A stretch of 64,000 nucleotides of DNA. Origin: an uncultured Parabacteroides sp. (GTDB taxonomy: Bacteria > Bacteroidota > Bacteroidia > Bacteroidales > Tannerellaceae). Positions 46,408 through 55,554 of this stretch are shown piece by piece (positions within the stretch are counted from its first letter, which is position 1; the number at the start of each line of letters is the position of its first letter). Both the position numbers and the translations under genes were made by a program. The notes under the pieces were generated by a model. The model was given only the letters and a program-made list of their open reading frames with translations, ran no database searches and was not told the origin of the DNA. The DNA lies in assembly GCA_949296075.1 (NCBI GenBank), contig CASFNG010000011.1, forward strand, positions 1 through 64,000, written 5' to 3'.

Positions 46408-47868
46408 TTATGGTTGCTGTGTCGAAAAAATCTCCCTTAACTTCTCTCGGTCGTCAAAGTGATGCTTCACGCCCTTGATCTCCTGATAGTCCTCATGTCC
46501 CTTGCCGGCGACCAAGATAACATCCCCTTTTCTCGCCAACATCGCGGCGGTCTTGATCGCCTGCGCACGATCGGTGACGCACAAGGTACGCTCCATATCC
46601 ATACGGCTAAGTCCAGCCACCATATCCCGGATGATCTCGTCCGGCTCCTCAAAGCGGGGATTATCAGAGGTCAGGATCAACTGATCGCTCAACTTGGCCG
46701 CCTCTTTCGCCATCAGCGGACGCTTCCCCTTATCCCGGTTCCCACCCGCTCCCACAACGGTGATGATACGTCCTTTCCCCTCCAGCACCTCATGAATGCC
46801 ATTCAATACATTAGTCAACGCGTCAGGCGTATGCGCGTAATCCACGATCGCCGTATAACCCAACGGGGAAGGGATCGTCTCGAAGCGCCCGGCCACGGAT
46901 CGCAACGTACTCAGCACGACCAACACCTCCTCTGGATCTTTCCCCAAGGCTACCGCCGCGCCATATACCGCCAGCAGATTGTAGGCGTTGAAACGTCCCA
47001 CGAAATGGGTCGACACCTCCCGGCCATCCACCAGCATATCCGTTCCCTCGAAATGCGACTCTAAGATCTTGCCCTTAAAATCAGCCAAGGTACGCAGCGA
47101 GTAGGTCAACTTACGAGCCTTCGTGTTCTGCAACATCACCATACCCGACTTGTCGTCGGCGTTCGTAAGCGCGAAAGCCTCCGCGGGCAGGTCATCGAAA
47201 AACTTCTTCTTTGCCCGCAAGTAATTCTCCACGGTCTTATGATAATCCAGATGATCCCGTGTCAAGTTGGTGAATATCCCGCCAGCGAAATGCAAACCGC
47301 TGATACGTCGTTGGTCGATCGAGTGAGAGCTCACCTCCATGAACGCATATTCGCAACCCGCCTCCACCATGCGGGCTATCAGCGCATGAAGCGTCAAGGG
47401 ATCCGGAGTCGTATGGTCAGTGGGTATCGCCTCTCCATCCACATAATTGCAGACCGTGGAAAGCAAGCCGGCCTTATGCCCCATTTTCCGGAACATCTCA
47501 TACAGCAAGGTAGCGATCGTCGTCTTTCCGTTCGTACCGGTCACACCGACCAAGACCAACTTGCGGGAAGGATCGCCATACCAACGCGAGAGCAAAAGTC
47601 CCAACGCCGCTGCGGAATCCTTGACAACCACGAACGTAGATCGCCCGGACAGTTCCTCCGGGATCTCCTCGCACACGATGGCCGCCGCCCCTTTCTCGAT
47701 CGCGCTACCGATATAAGCATGGCCATCCACGGCCGTACCTCTCACGGCTACAAACAGGGAGCCAGCCCCTACCCGACGAGAGTCGGATTGAATATCTTGA
47801 ATATCCACATTTTCCTGCCCCGCAAGCCGGGGAGCGTCCAATGCATTGATTAATTTCCTCAGTTCCAT
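46408..47868 (-). CDS. murE: UDP-MurNAc-tripeptide synthetase, meso-DAP-adding
   Basis: This 486-residue Mur ligase adds the third amino acid of the peptide stem. The ATP loop is GTNGKTT (111-117) and the carbamylated-lysine region lies around residues 215-225. The C-terminal motif DNPR (in [13 protein letters not shown]) is the recognition signature for meso-diaminopimelate, so the peptidoglycan should be of the DAP type. It lies 3 bp after ftsI in gene order. Confidence 0.95.
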   Translation of the reverse strand: MELRKLINALDAPRLAGQENVDIQDIQSDSRRVGAGSLFVAVRGTAVDGHAYIGSAIEKGAAAIVCEEIPEELSGRSTFVVVKDSAAALGLLLSRWYGDPSRKLVLVGVTGTNGKTTIATLLYEMFRKMGHKAGLLSTVCNYVDGEAIPTDHTTPDPLTLHALIARMVEAGCEYAFMEVSSHSIDQRRISGLHFAGGIFTNLTRDHLDYHKTVENYLRAKKKFFDDLPAEAFALTNADDKSGMVMLQNTKARKLTYSLRTLADFKGKILESHFEGTDMLVDGREVSTHFVGRFNAYNLLAVYGAAVALGKDPEEVLVVLSTLRSVAGRFETIPSPLGYTAIVDYAHTPDALTNVLNGIHEVLEGKGRIITVVGAGGNRDKGKRPLMAKEAAKLSDQLILTSDNPRFEEPDEIIRDMVAGLSRMDMERTLCVTDRAQAIKTAAMLARKGDVILVAGKGHEDYQEIKGVKHHFDDREKLREIFSTQQP

Positions 47869-47871
47869 AAT

Positions 47872-50067
47872 CTACCTTAATGTTAATAAAACGGTTTGTC
47901 CCTTAGACACCTTCTGCCCGGGCATGATACTTTGCGAGACGACCCGTCCGGCTCCCGACAGGGATACACGCAGGCCTGCCCGCTCCAAGAGAAAGACCGC
48001 GTCCTTGGCTCCCATCCCTACGACCCGAGGCACCAATCCCTCCCGGATACGAACATCCTCCAAGGTCAGCTCGCGCGCCTCCTGATCCACGGATGCCATA
48101 ACCCAATCCGTCTCTATGCTATCCGTATTCGCCCGTATATCCAACTCGTCCAAGACATCCTCCACCGCCTTCAAGTCGCCCCCCTTCACCCGGGGCACGG
48201 GTACGGCGGTAGAATCGGGCTCCATCGCCCGGATGTCAACAGGCATATAATGAGCATATATCTTCTCCGCTATCGCGCGAACCACGCCTCCCGACATCGT
48301 TCCTCCCGAAGGATAGCCTATACGCGGGCGACGGATCACCACGATGCAGGAATATTTAGGATGATCGGCGGGGAAATAGCCACAGAAGGTGACCTGATGC
48401 CCATTCCCCCCATAAGCGCCACCGGTAGCGATCTGTGCCGTTCCGGTCTTGCCCGCTATCCGGACCACGTCGGAGAGAACCGCTTTCGCCGTCCCCTTCT
48501 CCACGACTCCCAAAAGCATATCCTGTATCAACGCCAAGGTATGCTCCGAGCAGATCGACGACTTGATCACCTCAGGAGAGAAACTTTGCTCTACCTTGCC
48601 GTTCCGCAAGATCTCCTTAGTGAACATAGGACGCATCATCTTGCCGTTATTCGCGATCGCATTGAAGAAAGCCAGCGTATTGATCGGGGGGATCTGGGTC
48701 TCATAGCCGAACGACATCCAAGGCAAGGTGGTCTTCGACCAGTAACGGGTCGTATCGTCAGGCCGACGGATCTTGGCGTGCCCCGCACCGGGGATCTCCA
48801 GACGCAGGTCCGCGTTCATGCCGATGCGATAAAGCCCTTCCACGAACTTCGTCGGATTGTCGCCATACCCTTTCAGGATCGTCTTGGCCACCCCGATGTT
48901 CGAGGAGTACCAGATAGCCTGCTCCACCGTGATGCGCCCATATCCTCCACGGTTCATATTATGGTCGGTCATCCGGGCTCCCTTATACATATAAACACCG
49001 TTGCCCACATCGACCGTATCACCCGGCGTACACAACCCATCCTCAAGAGCCACCATGATCGAGGCGACCTTGAAGGTAGAGCCCGGCTCGATCTCGTCGG
49101 CCACGGCATGGTTCTTCGTCTCACCATATACGCCTTCCCGGATACGCCCCATGTTCGTGATGGCCTTGACCTCCCCGGTCTCCACCTCCATCACTACCGC
49201 GGTACCCGACTCGGCGTCGATCTCTTTCAGCTTATCCACAAGCGACTTCTCCGTAATATCCTGGATGTCGATGTCGATCGTGGTCCGGATGTCCATCCCA
49301 TCCACGGGCTCCACCTCCACCACGTTGGTCCAGGCCCCCCCCACGCGACGCACGGAACTCAAGCCTGCCTCGCCGCGCAAGAGCGAATCATACTGCAACT
49401 CCAGCCCGTTCTTGCCCTTGGTGGTACCCTCCTCGCTGATCTCGCCGTAAATATCGCCGATCGTGCGGGAAGCCAGCGTGCCGAAAGGTTTCTGCCGCTG
49501 CACCATCTCTCTCGTGTAAAAGCCGCTCTTGAAAACGCCCAGGCGGAAGAATGGGAATTTCTTGATCTCCTTCAGGTCAGAGTAGGAGACCTTACCGGAA
49601 TACACCAAGTATTGCCGGTTCTTGCTCTTCAGCCCTTTCAACAAATGCGCCTTATAACCGGCCGGGGTACGATCCTTCAATTTGCGGGAAAGGTACTTCG
49701 CCAGCGAGTCCACACTATTGGGAGAGCTGGATTTCAGCAGCGTGTCCCGGCTGTTCCACTTGGGACCCGGATTCACGTAGCAATCCGCCTTGAAATCCAT
49801 ATACATATAATAACGGGGTACGCTGGTCGCCATCAGGCGCATATCCGACGAGTAGATATTTCCCCGGCTGGGCAGGATCTTCCGGTCCGGGCGTCGCTGC
49901 GTCTTGGCGGCCTCCAGCCAGACTTCCCGGTCTACCGTGGCCGTCTTGAAAGCGCAATACAGTATCCCGACAGCCACGAGCACAAGCATCACCACCACGA
50001 CAAAGTAACGGAGCAAGATCCCGTTACCCTTGGTTTCCTTATCTTTCACCTCGTTATCCTCTGCCAT
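47872..50067 (-). CDS. ftsI: Septal transpeptidase FtsI (PBP3) with PASTA domain
   Basis: This 731-residue class B penicillin-binding protein has one N-terminal membrane helix (about 20-42), a dimerization/pedestal region and the transpeptidase domain. The active-site motif STFK has Ser330 and Lys333, SSN occurs in WYSSNIGVA and KTGT in AGKTGTAQIA. A C-terminal PASTA domain (about 660-731, LVPRVVGMGAKDAVFLLERAGL) follows, as in Spo VD-type and many Bacteroidetes proteins. It cross-links septal peptidoglycan with FtsW. It is followed by murE with 3 bp between. Confidence 0.95.
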   Translation of the reverse strand: MAEDNEVKDKETKGNGILLRYFVVVVMLVLVAVGILYCAFKTATVDREVWLEAAKTQRRPDRKILPSRGNIYSSDMRLMATSVPRYYMYMDFKADCYVNPGPKWNSRDTLLKSSSPNSVDSLAKYLSRKLKDRTPAGYKAHLLKGLKSKNRQYLVYSGKVSYSDLKEIKKFPFFRLGVFKSGFYTREMVQRQKPFGTLASRTIGDIYGEISEEGTTKGKNGLELQYDSLLRGEAGLSSVRRVGGAWTNVVEVEPVDGMDIRTTIDIDIQDITEKSLVDKLKEIDAESGTAVVMEVETGEVKAITNMGRIREGVYGETKNHAVADEIEPGSTFKVASIMVALEDGLCTPGDTVDVGNGVYMYKGARMTDHNMNRGGYGRITVEQAIWYSSNIGVAKTILKGYGDNPTKFVEGLYRIGMNADLRLEIPGAGHAKIRRPDDTTRYWSKTTLPWMSFGYETQIPPINTLAFFNAIANNGKMMRPMFTKEILRNGKVEQSFSPEVIKSSICSEHTLALIQDMLLGVVEKGTAKAVLSDVVRIAGKTGTAQIATGGAYGGNGHQVTFCGYFPADHPKYSCIVVIRRPRIGYPSGGTMSGGVVRAIAEKIYAHYMPVDIRAMEPDSTAVPVPRVKGGDLKAVEDVLDELDIRANTDSIETDWVMASVDQEARELTLEDVRIREGLVPRVVGMGAKDAVFLLERAGLRVSLSGAGRVVSQSIMPGQKVSKGQTVLLTLR

Positions 50068-50083
50068 AACCTACTCGCCTCTT

Positions 50084-50437
50084 TTACTTATACAACTCAT
50101 AAGGGGGTGTCTTCGCCCCTTCCAAATCAATGCCTTGTTCCTCTATCAACGACTCGATCTGCGACTGTCGGCTGTTGCCCGTCAGCTCCGAGGAGATCGA
50201 CAACGCCTCGAAACGTACGTCGCGCAACTGCTGTTGCAGACGGTCTATCTCGCGCAATTTCTGCATACAGGTATATCGGTTCCCGATGAAGAAAAAGGCC
50301 AGGATGACCACGAGCACGATCATGCGCATATGCCTCAAGACGAAGTCCTCCTTCAGGATCCCTCCTCCCAATATATACCAGATCGAGGGGCGCCTGCCTT
50401 TCTTCCCATCCCGTTTAGGTTGTCCGTTCGTTTCCAT
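50084..50437 (-). CDS. FtsL-like division protein
   Basis: This 117-residue bitopic protein has a basic cytoplasmic N-terminus, a membrane helix (about 36-53, RMIVLVVILAFFFIGNRY) and a coiled-coil region (about 57-90, KLREIDRLQQQLRDVRFEAL). Size, topology and position between rsmH and ftsI are those of FtsL, which works with FtsQ/DivIC in the divisome. Sequence identity in this family is low, so the call rests on context. Confidence 0.82.
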   Translation of the reverse strand: METNGQPKRDGKKGRRPSIWYILGGGILKEDFVLRHMRMIVLVVILAFFFIGNRYTCMQKLREIDRLQQQLRDVRFEALSISSELTGNSRQSQIESLIEEQGIDLEGAKTPPYELYK

Positions 50438-50447
50438 ATCGCTCTCC

Positions 50448-51374
50448 TTACTCTTTTTTCTCGGCGATCCGCAGTTTCGCGCTCCGGGAGCGGGGATTCC
50501 GCTCCACCTCCTCGCCGGAGGGGACGATCACCTTATTGTTTATCAACCGGAAAGGCGAGCTCACGTTCCCGAAGAAATCCGTCTCGCTCTTCCCCTCGAA
50601 ATTGCCTGTCCGCAAGAAGTTCTTCACCAGCCGGTCCTCTAAGGAGTGATAGGTGATGACCACCAAGCGCCCCCCGGGCCTCAACACGCGCAGGGCGCTC
50701 CGGAGCATCTCGCGCAGCGCCCTCATCTCATCGTTTACCTCGATCCGCAGCGCCTGGAATACCTGCGCGAGGAATTTCTTCTCCTTGTCCTTGCCCGCAA
50801 AGGGTCTTACCACTTCCATGAAATCGCCGATCGTCTCGATCCGCCCTTTCTCCCGGGCCTTCACCACGACCGCAGCGAGCCTACGCGCCTGTTTCAGCTC
50901 GCCATACAGGTAGAACAGGTCGGCCAAGGCCTCCTCCGGATACTCGTTCACGACATCGGCCGCCGTACGTCCTGCCCGCGTGTTCATGCGCATATCCAGC
51001 GCCCCGTCGAAGCGGAACGAGAAGCCCCGCTCCTTGTCGTCGAAATGATGGGATGATACCCCCAAGTCGGCCAAGAGGCCATCCACCTCCCCGCTTCTCC
51101 CATAATAGCGCATGAAGTTATACAGATAACGGAAATTGCTCCGGACGAACGTGAAACGGGGGTCGTCCGGGATGTTTCGCTCGGCGTCCGCGTCTTGGTC
51201 AAATCCGTAAAGCTCCCCCTCAGGCCCTAAGGAGCGCAAGATCTCCCGCGAGTGGCCTCCACCACCAAAGGTGACATCCACGTAAACGCCCGCAGGCTGG
51301 ATCCCCAAGCCCTCCAAGCTCTCGCGCAGCATCACCGGAACATGATAGCCGTAATCCCTTTCCTCAATCGTCAT
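50448..51374 (-). CDS. rsmH: 16S rRNA m4C1402 methyltransferase RsmH
   Basis: This 308-residue SAM-dependent enzyme methylates N4 of C1402 in 16S rRNA. It starts with HVPVMLRESLEGL and the SAM motif DVTFGGGGHS, followed by DLGVSSHHFDDKERGFSFRFDGALDMRM and VITYHSLEDRLVKNFL, all classic RsmH features. It is the first gene of the dcw transcript here, since mraZ is not present upstream. The ftsL-like gene follows after 10 bp. Confidence 0.96.
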   Translation of the reverse strand: MTIEERDYGYHVPVMLRESLEGLGIQPAGVYVDVTFGGGGHSREILRSLGPEGELYGFDQDADAERNIPDDPRFTFVRSNFRYLYNFMRYYGRSGEVDGLLADLGVSSHHFDDKERGFSFRFDGALDMRMNTRAGRTAADVVNEYPEEALADLFYLYGELKQARRLAAVVVKAREKGRIETIGDFMEVVRPFAGKDKEKKFLAQVFQALRIEVNDEMRALREMLRSALRVLRPGGRLVVITYHSLEDRLVKNFLRTGNFEGKSETDFFGNVSSPFRLINNKVIVPSGEEVERNPRSRSAKLRIAEKKE

Positions 51375-51445
51375 CTCTCGTTAAACTTTCCCTTAAACAA
51401 AGCCTTGTAGCTATTTGATACGCACGCACATGGCTTATCAGAGGG

Positions 51446-51477
51446 TAAAAGTACATATTTCCCAAAACACCCGCCAA
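51446..51477 (-). promoter_or_regulatory. Promoter of the dcw cluster
   Basis: On the minus strand TTG (51475-51477), 21 nt and TACTTTTA (51446-51453) match the consensus at all but the last base. The leader before rsmH would be about 65 nt. Confidence 0.5.
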
Positions 51478-51623
51478 CATTTCACGGAGAAAAGTACTAA
51501 AAAGTTATCAACAGGTGGCCGCCCTTTCCTCTCCCCCGGAAGCATCCTTGAGGAAGGAACCGGGAAAGCCCCGGCATCTTTCCGCGAAAACAAGGGCGAC
51601 GGCCGGGAAAAACTACGCCTACC

Positions 51624-51656
51624 TTAACCTCGTTTAAATTATATCTTTTATCTTTG
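51624..51656 (+). promoter_or_regulatory. Promoter of the glsA-glsB genes
   Basis: A perfect -7 element TATCTTTG (51649-51656) lies about 20 nt before the start codon. The -33 element is weak (TTA at 51624-51626 with a 22-nt spacer). Confidence 0.6.
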
Positions 51657-51675
51657 TCCCCATAAGCTTATATAA

Positions 51676-52500
51676 ATGGCAGGACAAGGGGTGACACGGA
51701 TAGACATAGAGAAGGTGCTGGCGCAGAAAGCGCCCAAGGCGTCGCGCAAGATACCGAGGTTTGTCGTGAACTACCTGATCCGGACAGTCCATCAAGGGGA
51801 GATAAACGAGGTGTTAGAGCGATTCCACGACTTGGACGGGGTGGATTTCATGCGTGCCCTGATCGGCTATTTCGACCTCACGCTCGAACTGGTGCACGAG
51901 GAGAACATCCCGGCTCAGGGACGGTATATTTTCGCCTCCAACCACCCGCTCGGCGGGATGGACGGGATCTGCCTCTCGGCCGTTATCGGGACTAAGTTCG
52001 GCGACCGTATCAAGTATCCCGTCAACGACCTGCTGCTTTACATCCCCAACCTGCGCTCCATATTCGTCCCCATCAACAAGCATGGTTTCCTCGGGAAGGA
52101 TAGCGCCCGGCTTCAGGAAGAGGCTTTCGCCTCGGACAACCAGATCATCACCTTCCCCGCGGGACTTTGCTCGCGCAAGATACAAGGGAAAATACAGGAT
52201 CTGGAATGGAAGAAATCATTCATCCAGAAGGCGGTGCAATACCAGCGGGACATCGTGCCGGTCTATTTCGACGGCAAGAATTCCAATTTCTTTTATAACA
52301 TCGCACGGCTGCGGAAGGCGCTGGGGATCCGGATGAACTACGAGATGGTCTACCTGCCGGACGAGATGTTCCGGAGCAAGCATAAGACTTTCCGGATCTA
52401 TTTCGGGAAGCCGATCCCCTGGCAAACATTCGGGAAGGAGAAGAAGCCTGCCGAATGGGCGGAGTGGGTCAAGAATATCGTTTACAAACTCAAGGATTAA
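51676..52500 (+). CDS. glsA: PlsC-type O-acyltransferase, GlsA-like (glycine lipid synthesis)
   Basis: This 274-residue protein belongs to the lysophosphatidic-acid-acyltransferase superfamily. The active-site block is SNHPLGGMDG, where histidine and aspartate are separated by five residues rather than the usual four. The second acyltransferase block is FPAGLCSR. In Bacteroides, GlsA adds the second (O-linked) acyl chain to N-acyl glycine, completing glycine lipids. The N-acyltransferase partner follows after 11 bp, which supports this over a phospholipid role. No signal peptide; probably membrane-associated on the cytoplasmic side. Confidence 0.82.
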   Translation: MAGQGVTRIDIEKVLAQKAPKASRKIPRFVVNYLIRTVHQGEINEVLERFHDLDGVDFMRALIGYFDLTLELVHEENIPAQGRYIFASNHPLGGMDGICLSAVIGTKFGDRIKYPVNDLLLYIPNLRSIFVPINKHGFLGKDSARLQEEAFASDNQIITFPAGLCSRKIQGKIQDLEWKKSFIQKAVQYQRDIVPVYFDGKNSNFFYNIARLRKALGIRMNYEMVYLPDEMFRSKHKTFRIYFGKPIPWQTFGKEKKPAEWAEWVKNIVYKLKD

Positions 52501-52511
52501 CAGACGAAGCT

Positions 52512-53477
52512 ATGCAAGACATTATCAATCCAATAGACAGGGTCTTATTGAAAGCCGAGCTAACCCCCGAGAAAAGGCTGAGAAGCACGAACAAGTCCCA
52601 AAACGAGATTTACATCATCACGGCGCACGACTCGCCCAACGTCATGCGGGAGATCGGCCGGCTCCGGGAAATAGCCTTCCGTTATTACGGAGGCGGCACG
52701 GGGCTCTCGATGGATATTGATGAGTACGACACGATGGAGGACGCCTACCGGCAGCTGATCGTCTGGAGCCCCGAGGATGAGCAGATATTGGGGGGATACC
52801 GGTTCCTCTGCGGGGCCGACGTGAAATTCGACGGGCAGGGCAAGCCAATCTTGGCGACCTCTCACCTGTTCGACTTCTCGGAGAAGTTCATCCACGAGAT
52901 CCTGCCTTACACCGTGGAGCTGGGACGCTCGTTCGTCGCGCTGGAATACCAGTCCACCCGCCACGGGGCGAAAGGGATGTTCGTCTTAGATAACCTGTGG
53001 GACGGCTTAGGAGCCTTGTCGGTGGTAGACCCAGACCTGAGATACTACTTCGGGAAAGTGACCATGTACAACACCTACAACACGGAGGCCCGCAACATGA
53101 TCCTTTATTTCTTAGGGTTGCATTTCCCGGACCCCGACCATCTGATCACCCCGATCCACCCGCTGGACACCCACATGGACGTGGAGAAGATGAAAGCGCT
53201 CTTCAACCGCGACAACTTCAAGGACAATTACAAGATACTCAACCAAGAGGTCCGCAAGTTCGGCATCAATGTCCCGCCACTGGTCAATGCCTACATGAGC
53301 CTCTCGCCCAAGATGCGCGTGTTTGGCACCGCCATCAACCACGAGTTCGGCGAGGTGGAGGAGACAGGTATCCTGATCGCCATCAACGAGATCTTGGAGG
53401 AGAAGAAAAAACGGCATATAGAGACCTACCTGAAGGAGGAATACAAATCGGCTGAGCTGATACGCAAGACCCAATAG
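52512..53477 (+). CDS. glsB: GNAT-like N-acyltransferase, GlsB-like (glycine lipid synthesis)
   Basis: This 321-residue protein belongs to the OlsB/hemolysin-like acyltransferase family. Typical segments are REIGRLREIAFRYYGGGTG, ILGGYRFLCGAD and VELGRSFVALEYQ. In Bacteroides, GlsB uses acyl-ACP to form N-acyl glycine, the first step in making glycine lipids. The open frame could begin 57 bases earlier inside glsA; MQDIINPIDRVLLKAEL at 52512 is preferred, as it follows the glsA stop. The two genes form one operon. Confidence 0.83.
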   Translation: MQDIINPIDRVLLKAELTPEKRLRSTNKSQNEIYIITAHDSPNVMREIGRLREIAFRYYGGGTGLSMDIDEYDTMEDAYRQLIVWSPEDEQILGGYRFLCGADVKFDGQGKPILATSHLFDFSEKFIHEILPYTVELGRSFVALEYQSTRHGAKGMFVLDNLWDGLGALSVVDPDLRYYFGKVTMYNTYNTEARNMILYFLGLHFPDPDHLITPIHPLDTHMDVEKMKALFNRDNFKDNYKILNQEVRKFGINVPPLVNAYMSLSPKMRVFGTAINHEFGEVEETGILIAINEILEEKKKRHIETYLKEEYKSAELIRKTQ

Positions 53478-53526
53478 GCCCGGCACCGCCGAGACATCTG
53501 TACGCACGACATTCCCCCCGAGATAA

Positions 53527-53558
53527 TTTGGGATTCTCAAGAAGCTTGCTTACCTTAG
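53527..53558 (+). promoter_or_regulatory. Promoter of the cardiolipin synthase gene
   Basis: TTTG (53527-53530), a 20-nt spacer and TACCTTAG (53551-53558) fit the consensus with one mismatch. The leader would be about 25 nt. Confidence 0.6.
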
Positions 53559-53588
53559 CGAACGACAAAGGAGGAGGGCAGGTGTCGC

Positions 53589-55025
53589 ATGCCGGGAATC
53601 ATACATATACAGACAATAGCGAGTACAATATTCTTTTTATTGTATAGCATCACGATCTTGGGGCTGGTATTGGTGATCATCACCGAGAACAGGAACCCGC
53701 TCAAGACGATCCCGTGGGTAGTCGTCTTACTGTTGGCTCCCGGCGTAGGATTGATCTTCTACTTCTTCTTTGGGCAAGACAACCGGAAGCAACGGATCAT
53801 CTCCCGCCATACGTATAAGCGGATCACGAAGCGGCTTCAAGAGGGACGGTTCCCGCAAGATGTCTGCGCGGTGCCGGAACCTTACAAGGTATTGTCTACG
53901 TTGCTGACCAACAGCAACCAGTCCTCGCTCTTATATGGCACCCGGATCACCGTCTACACGAATGGGACCGACAAATACAGGGATCTCCTCGCCGCTATCG
54001 GGCAGGCGACCCATCACATCCATATCCAATATTACATCTTTTGCGACGACGAGATCGGCAGGCAGGTACAACAGCTCCTCATCCGGAAGGCTCGCGAGGG
54101 GATAAAGGTGCGTGTCCTCTACGACGACGTGGGCTGCTGGAACGTAAAGGACCGCTTTTTCAAGGAAATGCAGGCGGCGGGCATCGAGGTGCACGCGTTC
54201 TTGCGGGTGGCTTTCCCTAAATTCACCAGCAAGGTGAACTACCGTAACCACCGGAAGATCGCCGTTATCGACGGAAAGGTGGGCTTCATGGGGGGAATGA
54301 ACATAGCGGATCGCTACGCCAAAGGAACCGCTTGGGGCACTTGGCGCGACACGCATTTCAAATTCGAGGGGAAAGGGGTACATGGATTACAGGCCTCATT
54401 CCTGATAGATTGGTACGTGGTCAGCAAACAGTTGCTGGACGATGCCTGCTATTATCCTGCCGCACGGGTATATGGCGACAATATCATGCAGATAGTCACG
54501 TGTAGCCCAGCCGGGCAGTGGAGAACCTTATTGCAAGCCTGCATCTTCGCGATCTCCAACGCCAAGCGATACATTTACATACAAACGCCCTATTTCTTGC
54601 CGACGGAAGGACTGAACCAAGCGTTGCAGACGGCCGCATTAGGAGGGGTTGACGTACGCTTGATGCTCCCTAAACGGTCGGATGCCCATTCTGTCAACAT
54701 GGCCAGCCATTCGTTCATTGATGAGATGGTGAAAGCAGGAGTGAAAGTTTATTTCTATCAGCCCGGGTTCCTGCATTCCAAGCTGATCGTCACAGATGAC
54801 GCGCTCACGAGTATTGGCTCGGCGAACATGGATTTCCGCAGCTTCGAGCACAATTTCGAGATTAACGCCTTCGTCTATCAACAAGAATTTGCCTTACGCA
54901 TGAAACAGATCTTCCTGCAAGATGCCCAGCATTGCGAATGCTTGGTACCCTCCCGCTGGTTGAAACGGCCGGTCAAGCAGCGATTGGCGGAGTCATTCAT
55001 GCGCCTGTTTTCCCCGCTTCTTTAA
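53589..55025 (+). CDS. cls: Cardiolipin synthase (phospholipase D family)
   Basis: This 478-residue membrane enzyme joins two phosphatidylglycerol molecules into cardiolipin. Two N-terminal membrane helices (about 10-30 and 40-60) precede two HKD motifs: NHRKIAVID (His221, Lys223, Asp228) and FLHSKLIVTDD (His396, Lys398, Asp403). The last 29 bases overlap the 3' end of rsmD on the other strand. With the glsAB genes just upstream this forms a small lipid-synthesis neighbourhood, though it has its own promoter. Confidence 0.94.
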   Translation: MPGIIHIQTIASTIFFLLYSITILGLVLVIITENRNPLKTIPWVVVLLLAPGVGLIFYFFFGQDNRKQRIISRHTYKRITKRLQEGRFPQDVCAVPEPYKVLSTLLTNSNQSSLLYGTRITVYTNGTDKYRDLLAAIGQATHHIHIQYYIFCDDEIGRQVQQLLIRKAREGIKVRVLYDDVGCWNVKDRFFKEMQAAGIEVHAFLRVAFPKFTSKVNYRNHRKIAVIDGKVGFMGGMNIADRYAKGTAWGTWRDTHFKFEGKGVHGLQASFLIDWYVVSKQLLDDACYYPAARVYGDNIMQIVTCSPAGQWRTLLQACIFAISNAKRYIYIQTPYFLPTEGLNQALQTAALGGVDVRLMLPKRSDAHSVNMASHSFIDEMVKAGVKVYFYQPGFLHSKLIVTDDALTSIGSANMDFRSFEHNFEINAFVYQQEFALRMKQIFLQDAQHCECLVPSRWLKRPVKQRLAESFMRLFSPLL

Positions 55026-55554
55026 TGAAAATACTGAAATTCACGGAGCCATAACTCCGATGCTGATCGAAATAGGGTAACGTGGAGAAGTCGTTTGCCT
55101 TGGAGTGCTCCATGACAAAGATACCACCTTCGCAAAGTAAATCGCGATCGAACACCAACTTGGGAATATCCGGCAGTTCCGGTAATGCGTAAGGAGGATC
55201 GGCAAAGATAAAATCGAACCCCTCCTTTGGCAAGGTATCCAAGCAACGGAACACATCTCCCCGGATCAGGTTGAGAGCCTCCGTCTTCAACTCTCGCGCC
55301 ACTCTCGCTATAAACGCGGCATGAGCCCCGTTCTTTTCAATGGCGGTCACCCGGCGACATCCTCTCGAGATCAGCTCAAAAGAGATACTTCCCGTGCCCG
55401 AGAAAAGATCCAAGGCGTCTAATCCCTCAAGATCCACCAAGTTATTCACCACATTGAACAGGTTCTCTTTCGCGAAGTCCGTCGTGGGACGCGCGCTAAA
55501 GGAAGAGGGGACATCAAAACGACGCCGACCGTATATACCACTTATTATTCGCAT
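54997..55554 (-). CDS. rsmD: 16S rRNA m2G966 methyltransferase RsmD
   Basis: This 185-residue methyltransferase starts MRIISGIYGRRRFDVP and has the SAM motif ALDLFSGTGSISFE and the catalytic signature FADPPY. It methylates N2 of G966 of 16S rRNA. Its start overlaps the end of the DUF3822 gene by 10 bp, showing translational coupling, and its 3' end overlaps the cls gene. Confidence 0.94.
   Translation of the reverse strand: MRIISGIYGRRRFDVPSSFSARPTTDFAKENLFNVVNNLVDLEGLDALDLFSGTGSISFELISRGCRRVTAIEKNGAHAAFIARVARELKTEALNLIRGDVFRCLDTLPKEGFDFIFADPPYALPELPDIPKLVFDRDLLCEGGIFVMEHSKANDFSTLPYFDQHRSYGSVNFSIFIKEAGKTGA

Larger units (their letters stand above)
51375..51675. other. Intergenic region between rsmH and glsA, divergent promoters, no mraZ
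   Basis: This 301-bp stretch holds a minus-strand promoter for the dcw cluster and a plus-strand promoter for the glsAB genes. No open frame resembling MraZ (about 150 residues) is present on either strand. A DnaA-box-like TTATCAACA (51505-51513) is single and has a mismatch. Confidence 0.7.

Noticed and set aside
47896-50289. Very long open frame on the plus strand opposite ftsI
   Set aside because: It is antisense to a clear penicillin-binding protein with all catalytic motifs, has no recognisable domain, and results from codon bias of the real gene.
51505-51513. DnaA-box-like TTATCAACA upstream of glsA
   Set aside because: Single site with a mismatch to TTATCCACA and no cluster or AT-rich unwinding region, so not an origin.
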